Source of the DNA: Allacma fusca
Taxonomy: Eukaryota; Arthropoda; Collembola; Symphypleona; Sminthuridae
DNA length: 64,000 nt
Reading direction: 5' to 3'
Assembly: GCA_947179485.1 (NCBI GenBank)
Contig: OX359250.1
Location: forward strand, 2,687,661 to 2,751,660
The translations under genes were made by a program, and so were the position numbers. A model generated the notes under the pieces. That model was not told the DNA's origin, did not search any database, and saw only the letters and a program-made list of their open reading frames with translations. Below are positions 61,101-62,660 of the stretch, piece after piece (position 1 is the stretch's first letter; every line of letters starts with the position of its first letter).

Positions 61101-62618
61101 GCCGTCCTCGCCCTGAAATGAAAATGCCCAAAATGCCGGGCATTTTCAAATCCACATACCCTAAGTACAATGACTCGTACACGATTTGATCTTTTTCGAA
61201 TCGTGTTTTCAGCTAAAATGATTTGTAAACGCAGGATATTTTAAGCTCATATTGTAAGTACACTTACTACGAGTAAAATCAGAACTAACAAGACAGTCTT
61301 AAGAATTATACGCCACAACTCTGATCCGCCTCAAACCAAACCTAATTCGGCCAATTGTACTTTTAAACTAGTATCAATTTCCTCTTTTGTTATGAAATCT
61401 TGGATTTCATACGAACGTGGAACGTTACGATAGTTAGTTATTAACTCACTCTCATCCTTATTCTTACCGTTTGCACAAGTACATTATTACAGTATTTATT
61501 TAGTTAGTAGACAGTAGAACTTTAATAGCGGAACTACATATATATTAGCTTGAAGTGTGAATCAAACGTTATATGTACATATGTAATAATTGAATTACCT
61601 GGAAAAGTCACAACTTCTTCGAGGAAAATGTTATTTACAATTATTTCCGCATTGTCCTTCGTAAGAGCAAAGTTACTGTCACTTGAATCAGATAACTTAT
61701 TGGTGTAACATTGTATTTGTAAACTTTTAATGATTCCCAAATCGTCTGGTTCTACGTAGATATCCTTTTCTTGAAAGTTTATAATTGGAGAATGCATTAC
61801 CCAGTACATATCCTCTTCCCCTTCTACCTCCTTCACAGCTGCGTAACGAAATTGTATTTTACGTGGAGGTGGCTTTCCTAAATGTTTCTGCCAGCTCCAA
61901 AACACCATCGCGTCTTCCAGGTGACCTTCTTCAGGCCGGTACATTGTGTACATTAAGTTGGTATTCTATAAAATACAAATATATCTAGGCATTTCATTCA
62001 GAACCCCAGCATGTCTTGCTGATTGTGACAACATACAAGTAGTTATTAGAAATGATGTTTTTAATTCCCAACCAAAACAAACTGTATCCCTACCCCATAT
62101 TTTTTATTCACAGGGTCTTGGGAATACTTTTGCATTGTACAAAAATTCATTATCCGATTGATTCCTGTAGGATGGAACTTGGTTTGATTGACTGCATTTG
62201 TACACGGATAGTGATGGAACATTCCAATTGGTATTCCATCTTCATTTACCGCTTGCATCACCATGTAATGGTAAGTAATGCCTTTCGGACGGAGTATTAA
62301 CTGCAGAGTGTTTACATTGGATGCTCCACGCAATGTAAATATTTCCAGGTCAAACGGTGAGGGAGTGTTTTGGGGCTTGCCATCCACATCAAATTCTGGA
62401 GGCTGCATACAGAATTTACCATACTTTACTAAACTTGGCAATTCATCAGTTATTCTTGAGTCACTGTCGTCTGGTTTAACACTGGTTTTTTCGGCTTTGA
62501 TACTAATAAACCCAAGCACATTTACAAGAGCACATACAAACACAAACCAGTCTTTTCTCTTTGGATTATTCCTTAACATTCTAGGTTTTACTGGCTTAAT
62601 TTTCTTAAGGTAGCTCAT
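6118..62618 (-). CDS. Giant multi-module secreted protein gene (8 Reeler-like modules), 3' end missing
   Basis: Sixteen exons on the minus strand can be joined in one frame: 62094-62618, 61599-61965, 59323-59717, 58852-59215, 53781-54298, 52890-53238, 50865-51403, 50397-50754, 47800-49385, 46896-47253, 25565-26103, 25097-25454, 13995-14545, 13527-13884, 6586-7136 and 6118-6475. Seen directly: every junction is GT-AG, each module begins in phase 1, has a phase-0 internal intron and ends in phase 1, and exon lengths fit these phases. Only the first exon has a Met and a hydrophobic leader. The sum is 8,074 nt, about 2,690 codons. Each module is a Thr/Ser/Glu/Pro linker plus a domain with four conserved cysteines and the motifs [29 protein letters not shown] and SPVI, which recalls the Reeler fold of secreted matrix and insect-immunity proteins. 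Inference: one extracellular mucin-like modular protein. Alternative: eight tandem genes whose signal and tail exons I failed to see. The exon after 6118 was not found. Confidence 0.6.
7137..8596. other. Intron 5' of module A, no gene
   Basis: No coding exon is evident between the first exon of module A and the hAT at 8604. Related but diverged sequence occurs at 28495-28890 plus 43345-44300 (unit of module C) and in part at 49430-49690 (unit of module D). It therefore belongs to the ancestral duplicated unit. The same content is repeated at 14546-16005. Confidence 0.6.
8604..9619. mobile_element. Non-autonomous hAT, GTCCCG family, copy 1
   Basis: Ends are TAGAGCTTCTGTTGGGGAC on the left and, reversed, CAGAGCTTCTGCCGGGGAC on the right. 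The target duplication AGTGCGG (8597-8603 and 9620-9626) is 7 of a nominal 8 bp. The uninterrupted paralogous site is present at 44304 (GGACAGTGCGGCCTACCC), which proves insertion. Both ends carry dense GTCCCGTCCC / GGGGAC arrays of about 250-300 bp. No transposase is visible inside. Confidence 0.88.
9790..10719. mobile_element. Non-autonomous hAT, AAAATGCC family, copy 1
   Basis: Starts CAGGGTTGCAAAAATGAAAA and ends with the inverse TTTTGCAACCCTG. The 8-bp target duplication CGTATAGC / CGTATAAC has one mismatch. The empty site occurs in the units of modules D and E (TTTTACGTAAAGCTTGATGCG at 46798 and 50289). Both ends hold repeated AAAATGCC motifs in alternating orientation. The interior is AT-rich and non-coding. 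Confidence 0.9.
11648..11815 (+). CDS. Possible first exon of an unknown transposon-encoded protein
   Basis: From the ATG at 11648 the frame reads [10 protein letters not shown], then [20 protein letters not shown] and [13 protein letters not shown], and meets a good donor (ACA|GTAAGTA) near 11815. A diverged copy of the middle part ([15 protein letters not shown]) lies at 18289-18348. The Trp-Pro and LYPFRV spacing recalls N-termini of transposon-linked proteins of unknown function in invertebrates, but this is from memory of the pattern only. No second exon was found. Confidence 0.3.
12226..13210. repeat. 1-kb dispersed segment, paired with 23787-24785
   Basis: The two segments align throughout with scattered differences, from TGTACTTGACTATTTCTAGCC to the CAGACATTTGACAAATTGGG block. 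Both contain a short inverted array of ATATCGTTATCG / CGATAACGAT near 12535-12610 and 24090-24150. It is the interior right half of the GGGTAC hAT. No gene was seen in it. Confidence 0.8.
13527..14545 (-). CDS. Module B: identical duplicate of module A, exons 13995-14545 and 13527-13884
   Basis: Every exon position is that of module A plus 7,409, and both translations are the same wherever I compared them, including the short linker with three TTTEPPTEP-type units. The phase pattern is 1-0-1. It lies in the right copy of a 4.96-kb tandem duplication. Either the duplication is very recent and so unmutated, or the assembly holds both alleles of one locus. If real, the protein carries two identical consecutive modules. 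Confidence 0.68.
16013..17028. mobile_element. Non-autonomous hAT, GTCCCG family, copy 2
   Basis: Identical position-for-position to 8604-9619 within the right copy of the segmental duplication, so it is not an independent insertion. Confidence 0.88.
17199..18128. mobile_element. Non-autonomous hAT, AAAATGCC family, copy 2
   Basis: Copy of 9790-10719 carried along by the segmental duplication, with the same ends and target duplication. Confidence 0.9.
18576..19428 (+). pseudogene. Tx1/L1-like LINE ORF1 (RNA-binding, zinc knuckle), frameshifted
   Basis: From the ATG at 18576 about 50 codons read [13 protein letters not shown] and then [11 protein letters not shown] before a stop at about 18726. 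The protein continues in other frames, and the main frame ends at 19428. It contains [18 protein letters not shown], an RRM-like stretch [14 protein letters not shown], and a CCHC knuckle [18 protein letters not shown] at residues about 87-105 of the 182-residue frame. This matches ORF1 of Tx1-type LINEs, where it coats the RNA. At least two frame disruptions make it inactive. Confidence 0.7.
19670..20400 (+). pseudogene. LINE ORF2 endonuclease domain, broken
   Basis: Fragments in several frames give the apurinic-type endonuclease signature: [12 protein letters not shown] near 19740, then GDFNYVD near 20060, and in frame 20136-20399 [20 protein letters not shown] with [12 protein letters not shown] (the SDH box). 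Stops and shifts interrupt it. It lies between ORF1 and the RT in the correct order. Confidence 0.7.
20803..22787 (+). pseudogene. LINE ORF2 reverse transcriptase (Tx1/L1 group), broken
   Basis: Frame 20803-21240 has [39 protein letters not shown] and [14 protein letters not shown], motifs typical of the Tx1/L1 group. [14 protein letters not shown] follows at about 21279 and GIKQGG at 21450. Frame 21516-22412 carries the catalytic box as SAYADETN instead of the usual YADD. Frame 22491-22787 is the C-terminal part ending in a zinc-like CPFCC…H. A tail frame lies at 22976-23164. At least three frameshifts separate these pieces. Confidence 0.82.
23600..23786. repeat. LINE 3' flank and possible inverted end of a TA-target element
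   Basis: Contains TATAAGAGC motifs and ends GGGGTGCTCTTATAGAGAGAGTGCACTGTA. The reverse, TACAGTGCACTCTCTCTATAAG, looks like the terminus of a pogo-type element with a TA target. The partner near 18343 (TTTACAAGAGCATTTTCG) is a poor match, so this is tentative. Confidence 0.25.
25097..26103 (-). CDS. Module C: exons 25565-26103 and 25097-25454
   Basis: Same architecture as module A but with a different linker, rich in Ser, Thr and Glu (for example [20 protein letters not shown]) and lacking the TTTEP minisatellite. The first exon starts at CAATAG|GAGAAACGG in phase 1 and ends at the same GG|GTAAGA donor. The intron is 110 nt. The second exon starts after TTTGTGCAG and ends at CTAG|GTAATG in phase 1. 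Domain motifs are conserved ([42 protein letters not shown]). Linker and exon lengths equal those of module E, so C and E are the closest pair in this respect, whereas A, B and D share the TTTEP type. The intron joining D to C is about 20.8 kb because of transposon insertions. Confidence 0.7.
26177..27653. mobile_element. Non-autonomous hAT with GGGTAC subterminal arrays
   Basis: Perfect 8-bp target duplication ATTTTAAC at 26169-26176 and 27654-27661. Terminal inverted repeat CAGTGCTCGGCACGGGTA. Inside each end, about 250 bp are packed with GGGTACGGGTAC variants facing each other. The middle (26450-27390) is AT-rich without a coding frame. It sits in the intron just 5' of module C. Confidence 0.95.
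27845..28486. mobile_element. Non-autonomous element with 8-bp target duplication and CGAGTACGAGT arrays
   Basis: Perfect direct repeat CTTCCAAT at 27837-27844 and 28487-28494. Ends TATAGCTCCTTATCGAG and, reversed, TATAGCTCCTTATTGAG. The paralogous unoccupied site is CTTCCAACTGAAGG at 7447. Both halves are filled with CGAGTACGAGT / ACTCGTACTCG motifs. It is 642 bp with no coding capacity. The target length fits hAT, although the terminus is not the usual CA. Confidence 0.9.
29221..29536. repeat. Polinton left terminal inverted repeat
   Basis: About 316 bp matching the reverse complement of 42933-43267 with small indels and substitutions. Similarity fades at AAGGAT near 29536. It includes the CCGATCGCTCCCGACGACTCC segment shared by both ends. 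Confidence 0.93.
29621..30710 (+). pseudogene. Polinton integrase (retroviral-type DDE), with a 71-nt intron
   Basis: Retroviral-like integrase that would insert the element's DNA. From the ATG at 29621 the frame has a stop (TAG at 29723). The core follows: [17 protein letters not shown], then WSTDLKDI with the first catalytic Asp. A frameshift occurs near 30003, then LFSDRGKEY with the second Asp, [19 protein letters not shown] with the Glu, and [12 protein letters not shown]. The C-terminal half is reached by splicing: donor AAG|GGTAAG with GT at 30416, acceptor TTTAG at 30486, phase 1. It continues [16 protein letters not shown] and [15 protein letters not shown], ending at the TAA at 30708. 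Family comparison supports the joined C-terminus. Defective as it stands. Confidence 0.85.
30745..32333 (+). pseudogene. Polinton minor capsid (penton-like) protein, frameshifted
   Basis: Pieces in order: 30745-30960 (start [20 protein letters not shown] and [20 protein letters not shown]), 31011-31328, then a long frame 31461-32333. The N-terminal pattern (a region where a polymer anchors, followed by PLRL…GMYDVGL) and the C-terminal [15 protein letters not shown] with [10 protein letters not shown] match the vertex protein of Polintons. In related viruses this is a single-jelly-roll pentamer. At least two frameshifts (near 30965 and between 31328 and 31461) disrupt it. Confidence 0.78.
32345..32662 (+). 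CDS. Polinton small basic protein
   Basis: 105 residues starting [16 protein letters not shown]. The C-terminal third is Lys/Arg-rich ([27 protein letters not shown]), suggesting nucleic-acid binding inside a particle. The frame is intact. It sits between the two capsid genes, 12 nt after the penton-like gene. Role inferred from composition and place. Confidence 0.6.
   Translation: MRHVEYNDKACFIQRPHSQSNNSSGSVDNQLIGGGSAGLTGEASNYLIPLKSALSTDKSGSRKRKRTVQQVGGSVKRRRKNSSTRKKAKRVSTTKRKTKGKGKKN
32774..34010 (+). pseudogene. Polinton major capsid protein, frameshifted and interrupted
   Basis: Starts [20 protein letters not shown]. Successive frames include [15 protein letters not shown], then [20 protein letters not shown], then [21 protein letters not shown] and finally [26 protein letters not shown] with SNYKNGN near 33995. 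This is the order seen in the double-jelly-roll major capsid protein of Polintons and in the worm protein family F54H12.2. Stops near 33012, 33118, 33380 and 33543 break it. A LINE sits in the gene from about 34010. A possible C-terminal remnant lies at 35870-35990. Confidence 0.8.
34067..35892 (-). pseudogene. I/jockey-like LINE reverse transcriptase inserted in the Polinton capsid gene
   Basis: Minus-strand ORF2 remnant without its endonuclease. The 5' piece 35892-35671 has [19 protein letters not shown], the linker before RT. Frame 35498-34530 contains [62 protein letters not shown] and an intact LLYADDIVL box. A frameshift near 34600 leads to the thumb ([28 protein letters not shown]) in frame 34606-34067. 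It is 5' truncated. The RT core itself is open, so the insertion is younger than the decay of the Polinton. Confidence 0.82.
36003..36681 (+). pseudogene. Polinton genome-packaging ATPase (FtsK/HerA-type), frameshifted
   Basis: From the ATG at 36003 comes the P-loop in [19 protein letters not shown] (residues about 24-42), then a stop at about 36162 and a frameshift. The sequence continues [13 protein letters not shown], a second stop near 36250, then the Walker B box [10 protein letters not shown] with [11 protein letters not shown] in frame 36289-36681. This is the DNA-packaging ATPase conserved in Polintons. Two disruptions make it inactive. Confidence 0.85.
36683..37018 (+). CDS. Polinton small conserved ORF
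   Basis: 111 residues from the ATG at 36683, 2 nt after the ATPase stop. Lys/Ile/Leu-rich with a C-terminal hydrophobic stretch ([19 protein letters not shown]). Small proteins of this size and place, ending in a hydrophobic or basic tail, are common between ATPase and late genes in Polintons. Function unknown. The frame is intact. Confidence 0.5.
   Translation: MEYTLLEKHIFKLYKLAQIEDRSKFISVLNKLSKVQVKAVVETIINTNKFCKSLPQKVITIIKKLKICVEAKKDCRPTLIRNAVLIRSILTVVLLKVITCELIAVLTISLQ
37020..37782 (+). pseudogene. Polinton acidic/basic protein interrupted by an inverted repeat
   Basis: The first frame 37020-37430 starts [20 protein letters not shown], a Polinton-like N-terminus, followed by an acidic Ser/Asn/Glu region. 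An inverted repeat then forces a stop. Beyond it a second open stretch, about 37521-37782, encodes an acidic start ([19 protein letters not shown]) and a strongly basic end ([31 protein letters not shown]). The basic tail has no start codon of its own. I infer one original gene split by the inverted repeat, coding for a DNA-binding virion-type protein. Confidence 0.5.
37216..37519. repeat. Imperfect 115-bp inverted repeat (hairpin) within a Polinton gene
   Basis: The left arm 37216-37333 and right arm 37407-37519 are inverse copies with few differences, separated by 73 nt. Both contain the landmarks GTCGACGAGGGG and TTACCACAGGTAAAG. The right arm looks like a locally templated inverted copy of coding sequence. 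Confidence 0.92.
37789..38226 (+). pseudogene. Possible Polinton membrane protein, broken
   Basis: From the ATG at 37789, [21 protein letters not shown] resembles a signal sequence. After a frameshift the text continues [20 protein letters not shown] to the stop at 37989. An overlapping frame to 38226 has a hydrophobic segment ([20 protein letters not shown]). Not recognised. It sits between late genes and polB. Confidence 0.3.
38275..39463 (+). pseudogene. Polinton DNA polymerase B, N-terminal fragment only
   Basis: [16 protein letters not shown] near 38285 plus [27 protein letters not shown] in frame 38442-38717 form the zinc/His cluster seen before the exonuclease of Polinton protein-primed PolB. 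An acidic insert ([12 protein letters not shown]) separates them. Frame 39200-39463 adds [25 protein letters not shown], an exonuclease motif region. The catalytic palm (DTDS-type boxes) is absent downstream. The gene is truncated near 39463 and also frameshifted. Confidence 0.75.
39543..40922 (-). CDS. Unrecognised minus-strand ORFs inside the Polinton
   Basis: Three frames read leftward. 40922-40695 contains [17 protein letters not shown] (one Cys-x2-Cys) and a Phe-rich part. 40728-40315 contains EHITHIKCF and a Ser-rich stretch, then a charged segment ending [10 protein letters not shown]. 40055-39543 is very acidic, Glu/Asp/Ser-rich, ending [13 protein letters not shown] splice from about 40207 (GAAAG|GTAGTT) to 40131 (TTATTATAG) could join a further short exon ([17 protein letters not shown]), but one stop remains. 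Base composition is higher in GC than the Polinton genes. I do not recognise it. It may be cargo or a captured host fragment. Confidence 0.3.
41198..41987 (-). CDS. Spliced single-pass transmembrane protein inside the Polinton
   Basis: Three exons fit one frame of 179 codons: 41975-41987 (ATG to GACG|GTAAGC), 41648-41833 and 41198-41538. Introns are phase 1 with good sites; the last acceptor follows a long pyrimidine tract (TTTCTCTCTCTCTTTCTCACAG). Exon 2 is Cys-rich and extracellular-like ([25 protein letters not shown]). Exon 3 begins with a membrane segment ([20 protein letters not shown]), then KRRRRK and a tail with NPYGEL and ENYSLSYV, possible Tyr signalling motifs. Exon 1 encodes only five residues and no signal peptide, so a further 5' exon may be missing. 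Not a known Polinton gene; possible cargo. Confidence 0.5.
42126..42245. repeat. Two-copy 58-bp tandem repeat
   Basis: AACGTTCAGACTTGTAATAC at 42126 and AACGTTCAGACATGTAATAC at 42184 start two nearly identical tandem copies, each ending TTTAAAAAGAAG or TTTATAAAGAAG. Confidence 0.85.
42358..42640. repeat. GCAGCTGGAGGT-type minisatellite
   Basis: About a dozen units built from GTGCAGCTGGAGGTGCAGCG with GGAGTA spacers. GC-rich against its surroundings and close to the right end of the Polinton. Frames through it are repeat artefacts. Confidence 0.85.
42680..42932. repeat. Diverged direct repeat next to the Polinton right end
   Basis: ACAATGTGGTGTCTTAGTGA at 42692 and ACAATGTGGTATCTTAATGA at 42857 start two related blocks that include TTTTAGAGTAAACA. 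No gene seen. Confidence 0.6.
42933..43267. repeat. Polinton right terminal inverted repeat
   Basis: About 335 bp, inverse of the left end and slightly longer because of small insertions. It ends ATATCTACTACT, followed by the target duplication GACATA. Confidence 0.93.
43345..44395. other. Remainder of the C-module unit, no gene
   Basis: Diverged counterpart of 7860-8600 plus the site after the hAT at 9626. It contains the empty target GACAGTGCGGCCTACCC at 44300. No coding exon seen. Confidence 0.6.
44809..46275. mobile_element. Middle hAT of the nest
   Basis: Perfect 8-bp target duplication AACTTATC (44801-44808 and 46276-46283). Terminal repeat GGCTGAGTTCTACTTTCCCGG is perfect at both ends. 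Subterminal motif is CTTCCACC / GGTGGAAGG. The inverse arm of the outer element keeps the empty site (AAACTTATCGTCAAAATTAT, reversed, near 46570-46595), which proves insertion. Confidence 0.93.
45434..45908. mobile_element. Inner hAT-like element of the nest
   Basis: Ends CAAAGGTGGGCA and the inverse TGCCCACCTTTG. Flanks CGTTTCTG and GTTTCTAG suggest an imperfect target duplication. The interior is rich in ATGTATGT / ACATACAT. 475 bp, no coding frame. Confidence 0.7.
46896..49385 (-). CDS. Module D: Reeler-like domain with hugely expanded mucin linker, exons 47800-49385 and 46896-47253
   Basis: The first exon is 1,586 nt (2 + 528 codons), against 539-551 nt in neighbours. About 400 codons at its start are a tandem array reading TTTEPSTEP on the minus strand: Thr-rich with regular Glu-Pro, typical of a heavily O-glycosylated spacer. 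The domain then follows with the usual cysteines and motifs. It has the same phases as the other modules: start GG TCC after CTACAG, donor GG|GTAAGA, second exon 358 nt, end CTAG|GTAATG. The internal intron is 546 nt instead of about 110 because a small inverted-repeat element and a hairpin sit inside it. The frame stays open through the whole array, which argues that the linker is translated. Confidence 0.72.
47295..47374. repeat. Short hairpin inside the module D intron
   Basis: TTTGCTAAATTCTAAAAA near 47298 pairs with TTTTTAGAATTTAGCCAA near 47356, loop about 40 nt. Absent from the 110-nt homologous introns of modules A, C and E, so it is an insertion. Confidence 0.8.
47382..47744. mobile_element. 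Short inverted-repeat element in the module D intron
   Basis: Terminal repeat ATATCGTCGCTGAAGAGGCAAAA and its inverse. About 360 bp. The inside alternates AGCAAAATGGTCTACATGC with its inverse. The AT-rich flank hides the target duplication, so the superfamily is unclear. The paralogous introns lack it. Confidence 0.85.
48178..49385 (-). repeat. Coding minisatellite in module D linker (27-bp and 12-bp units)
   Basis: On the plus strand the array alternates GGTTCTGTAGAA (12 bp) with GGTTCTGTTGTGGTT (15 bp), giving a 27-bp compound unit. Stretches where only the 12-bp unit repeats occur near 48460-48530. Variants such as ATGGTT, AAAGTT and GAGGAT recur as higher-order blocks, so amplification happened in multi-unit steps. 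All units are multiples of three and keep both strands open. Modules A and B carry only three such units, so this array expanded specifically in D and is probably length-polymorphic. Confidence 0.9.
49900..50097 (+). pseudogene. hAT transposase C-terminal fragment (dimerisation region)
   Basis: 65-residue frame: [36 protein letters not shown] and KLKQFIKKR. The IPISSAAS…FS…MSQE arrangement recalls the dimerisation domain at the end of hAT transposases. The rest of the transposase is absent. It lies in the intron between modules E and D on the opposite strand. Confidence 0.4.
50397..51403 (-). CDS. Module E: exons 50865-51403 and 50397-50754
   Basis: The first exon starts after a good pyrimidine-rich acceptor (…CTACTGCATTAACAG|GAGAAACGG) in phase 1. 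Although the frame remains open further upstream to about 51641, that part reads as intron. The linker is Ser/Thr/Glu-rich like module C, followed by [19 protein letters not shown] and the standard domain. The donor GG|GTAAGA, a 110-nt intron and a 358-nt second exon ending in phase 1 repeat the family pattern. Flanking DNA on both sides of the second exon closely matches module D, showing that the unit copied included intron sequence. Confidence 0.72.
51404..52889. other. Intron between modules F and E, no gene
   Basis: No exon recognised. It contains AT-rich direct and inverted pieces of the type TTTTCGAAATTTTGAAAATT around 51970-52060 and GGGAAGCCACCGCGG near 52370, probably old repeat debris. 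Confidence 0.5.
52890..54298 (-). CDS. Module F: diverged module, exons 53781-54298 and 52890-53238
   Basis: More diverged but clearly the same family. The first exon begins after AATAATACAG in phase 1 with a Gln/Ser/Thr-rich linker, then [42 protein letters not shown] and HCSSDP, and ends TATGGG|GTAGAA in phase 0. The second exon starts after TATTCAG with [11 protein letters not shown], then [25 protein letters not shown] and the fourth Cys in HPCYKN, ending TTAC|GTGAGT in phase 1. The internal intron is 542 nt and contains an inverted-repeat element (53330-53752). All four cysteines are kept. Confidence 0.7.
53330..53752. mobile_element. Inverted-repeat element in the module F intron
   Basis: Perfect 16-bp inverted ends AGAGCTGTCCAAAATA at 53330-53345 and 53737-53752. 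It accounts for the 542-nt length of this intron against about 110 nt in most modules. Target duplication not clear. Confidence 0.75.
54299..55140. other. Part of the intron between modules G and F, no gene
   Basis: No coding exon was recognised on the minus strand and no repeat structure stands out. Open frames here are short and on mixed strands. Confidence 0.45.
55149..56143. mobile_element. Non-autonomous hAT, CCCGAACCCG family
   Basis: Perfect 8-bp target duplication GTATGTAC (55141-55148 and 56144-56151). Ends TAGAGGTGGGATTCGGG and, reversed, TAGAGGTGGGACCCGG. The subterminal 200 bp at the left are packed with GCCCGAACCCG and AAAACCCG; a shorter set is at the right (55720-55830). 995 bp without transposase. 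Confidence 0.95.
56555..57420. mobile_element. Non-autonomous hAT, TAGGAAGG family
   Basis: Perfect 8-bp target duplication GACCTCGC (56547-56554 and 57421-57428). Terminal repeat CAAAGATGGGCA is perfect, followed by CTCGCCTGAAAC on both sides. Subterminal motif ACTAGGAAGG / TAGGAA repeated in the same orientation at both ends. 866 bp, no coding capacity. Confidence 0.95.
57477..58135. mobile_element. Non-autonomous hAT, GCCTTCCTTC family
   Basis: Perfect 8-bp target duplication GTTCTAGG (57469-57476 and 58136-58143). Ends CAGACATGGCC and, reversed, CAGACATGTCC. The interior repeats GCCTTC / CCTTCAAA. It lies only 56 bp right of the previous element. Confidence 0.93.
58144..58851. other. Intron 3' of module G, no gene
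   Basis: AT-rich. A loosely inverted stretch around 58320-58440 (AACCTACCAATGC / AAGCATTGCCACC, CCACCACC) may be an old small element. No exon recognised. Confidence 0.4.
58852..59717 (-). CDS. Module G: diverged module, exons 59323-59717 and 58852-59215
   Basis: The first exon (395 nt) starts after TTTGTTGTAG in phase 1 with a short Thr/Ser/Lys linker, then [38 protein letters not shown] and EMCSQNP, ending GGA|GTGAGT in phase 0. A 107-nt intron follows. The second exon (364 nt) starts after ATCTACAG with [11 protein letters not shown], then [32 protein letters not shown] and the fourth Cys in AVKCYETE, ending TTTG|GTAAAT in phase 1. The linker is the shortest of the series. Confidence 0.7.
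59798..60173. mobile_element. Degraded GTCCCG-family hAT
   Basis: The left end CAGAGCTTCTCATGGGGACGGGAC matches the 8604-9619 family. The right end, reversed, is TAGGGCTTCTACCAAGG. Flanks ATGTTCAA / ATGTTGAT are a weak target duplication. Short and mutated, so an older copy. It lies in the intron between modules H and G. Confidence 0.6.
60307..61163. mobile_element. Old hAT-like element with AAAATGCCC motifs
   Basis: The left TTAGTGTATGTCGATTGAAAATG pairs with the reversed right end TAGGGTATGTGGATTTGAAAATG. Flanks AGTGCAAA / AGTACAAT agree at 6 of 8. Both ends carry AAAATGCCC / GGGCATTTT arrays, the same motif as the 9790 element although the termini differ. Confidence 0.65.
61164..61598. 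other. Rest of the intron between modules H and G, no gene
   Basis: AT-rich and without repeats or exons that I can recognise. Confidence 0.45.
61599..62618 (-). CDS. Module H: first module with signal sequence, exons 62094-62618 and 61599-61965
   Basis: This is the only module whose first exon has an initiator Met in frame. The chosen Met at 62618 is followed by a basic stretch and a hydrophobic segment ([19 protein letters not shown], residues about 24-42). A second Met at residue 14 would give a more usual signal-peptide length. Residues after about 43 form a short acidic linker, then [35 protein letters not shown] and NFCTMQ. The donor TATGGG|GTAGGG is phase 0, the intron is 128 nt, and the second exon (367 nt) starts after TTTTATAG with [12 protein letters not shown] and ends CCAG|GTAATT in phase 1. 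It therefore looks like the 5' end of the modular gene: a secreted, or possibly signal-anchored, protein. Confidence 0.68.
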
Positions 62619-62645
62619 TTACATGTACATTAACTTTTTAAATCT

Positions 62646-62660
62646 ACTTATAGACATTTT
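62646..62660 (-). promoter_or_regulatory. Possible TATA-like box upstream of module H
   Basis: On the minus strand the sequence TCTATAAGTAG lies roughly 30-40 nt before the Met at 62618. It is the only TATA-like string close to the start. The spacing would leave almost no 5' UTR if it were used for the outer Met, but fits better with the inner Met. This is a weak call based on motif and position only. Confidence 0.2.
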
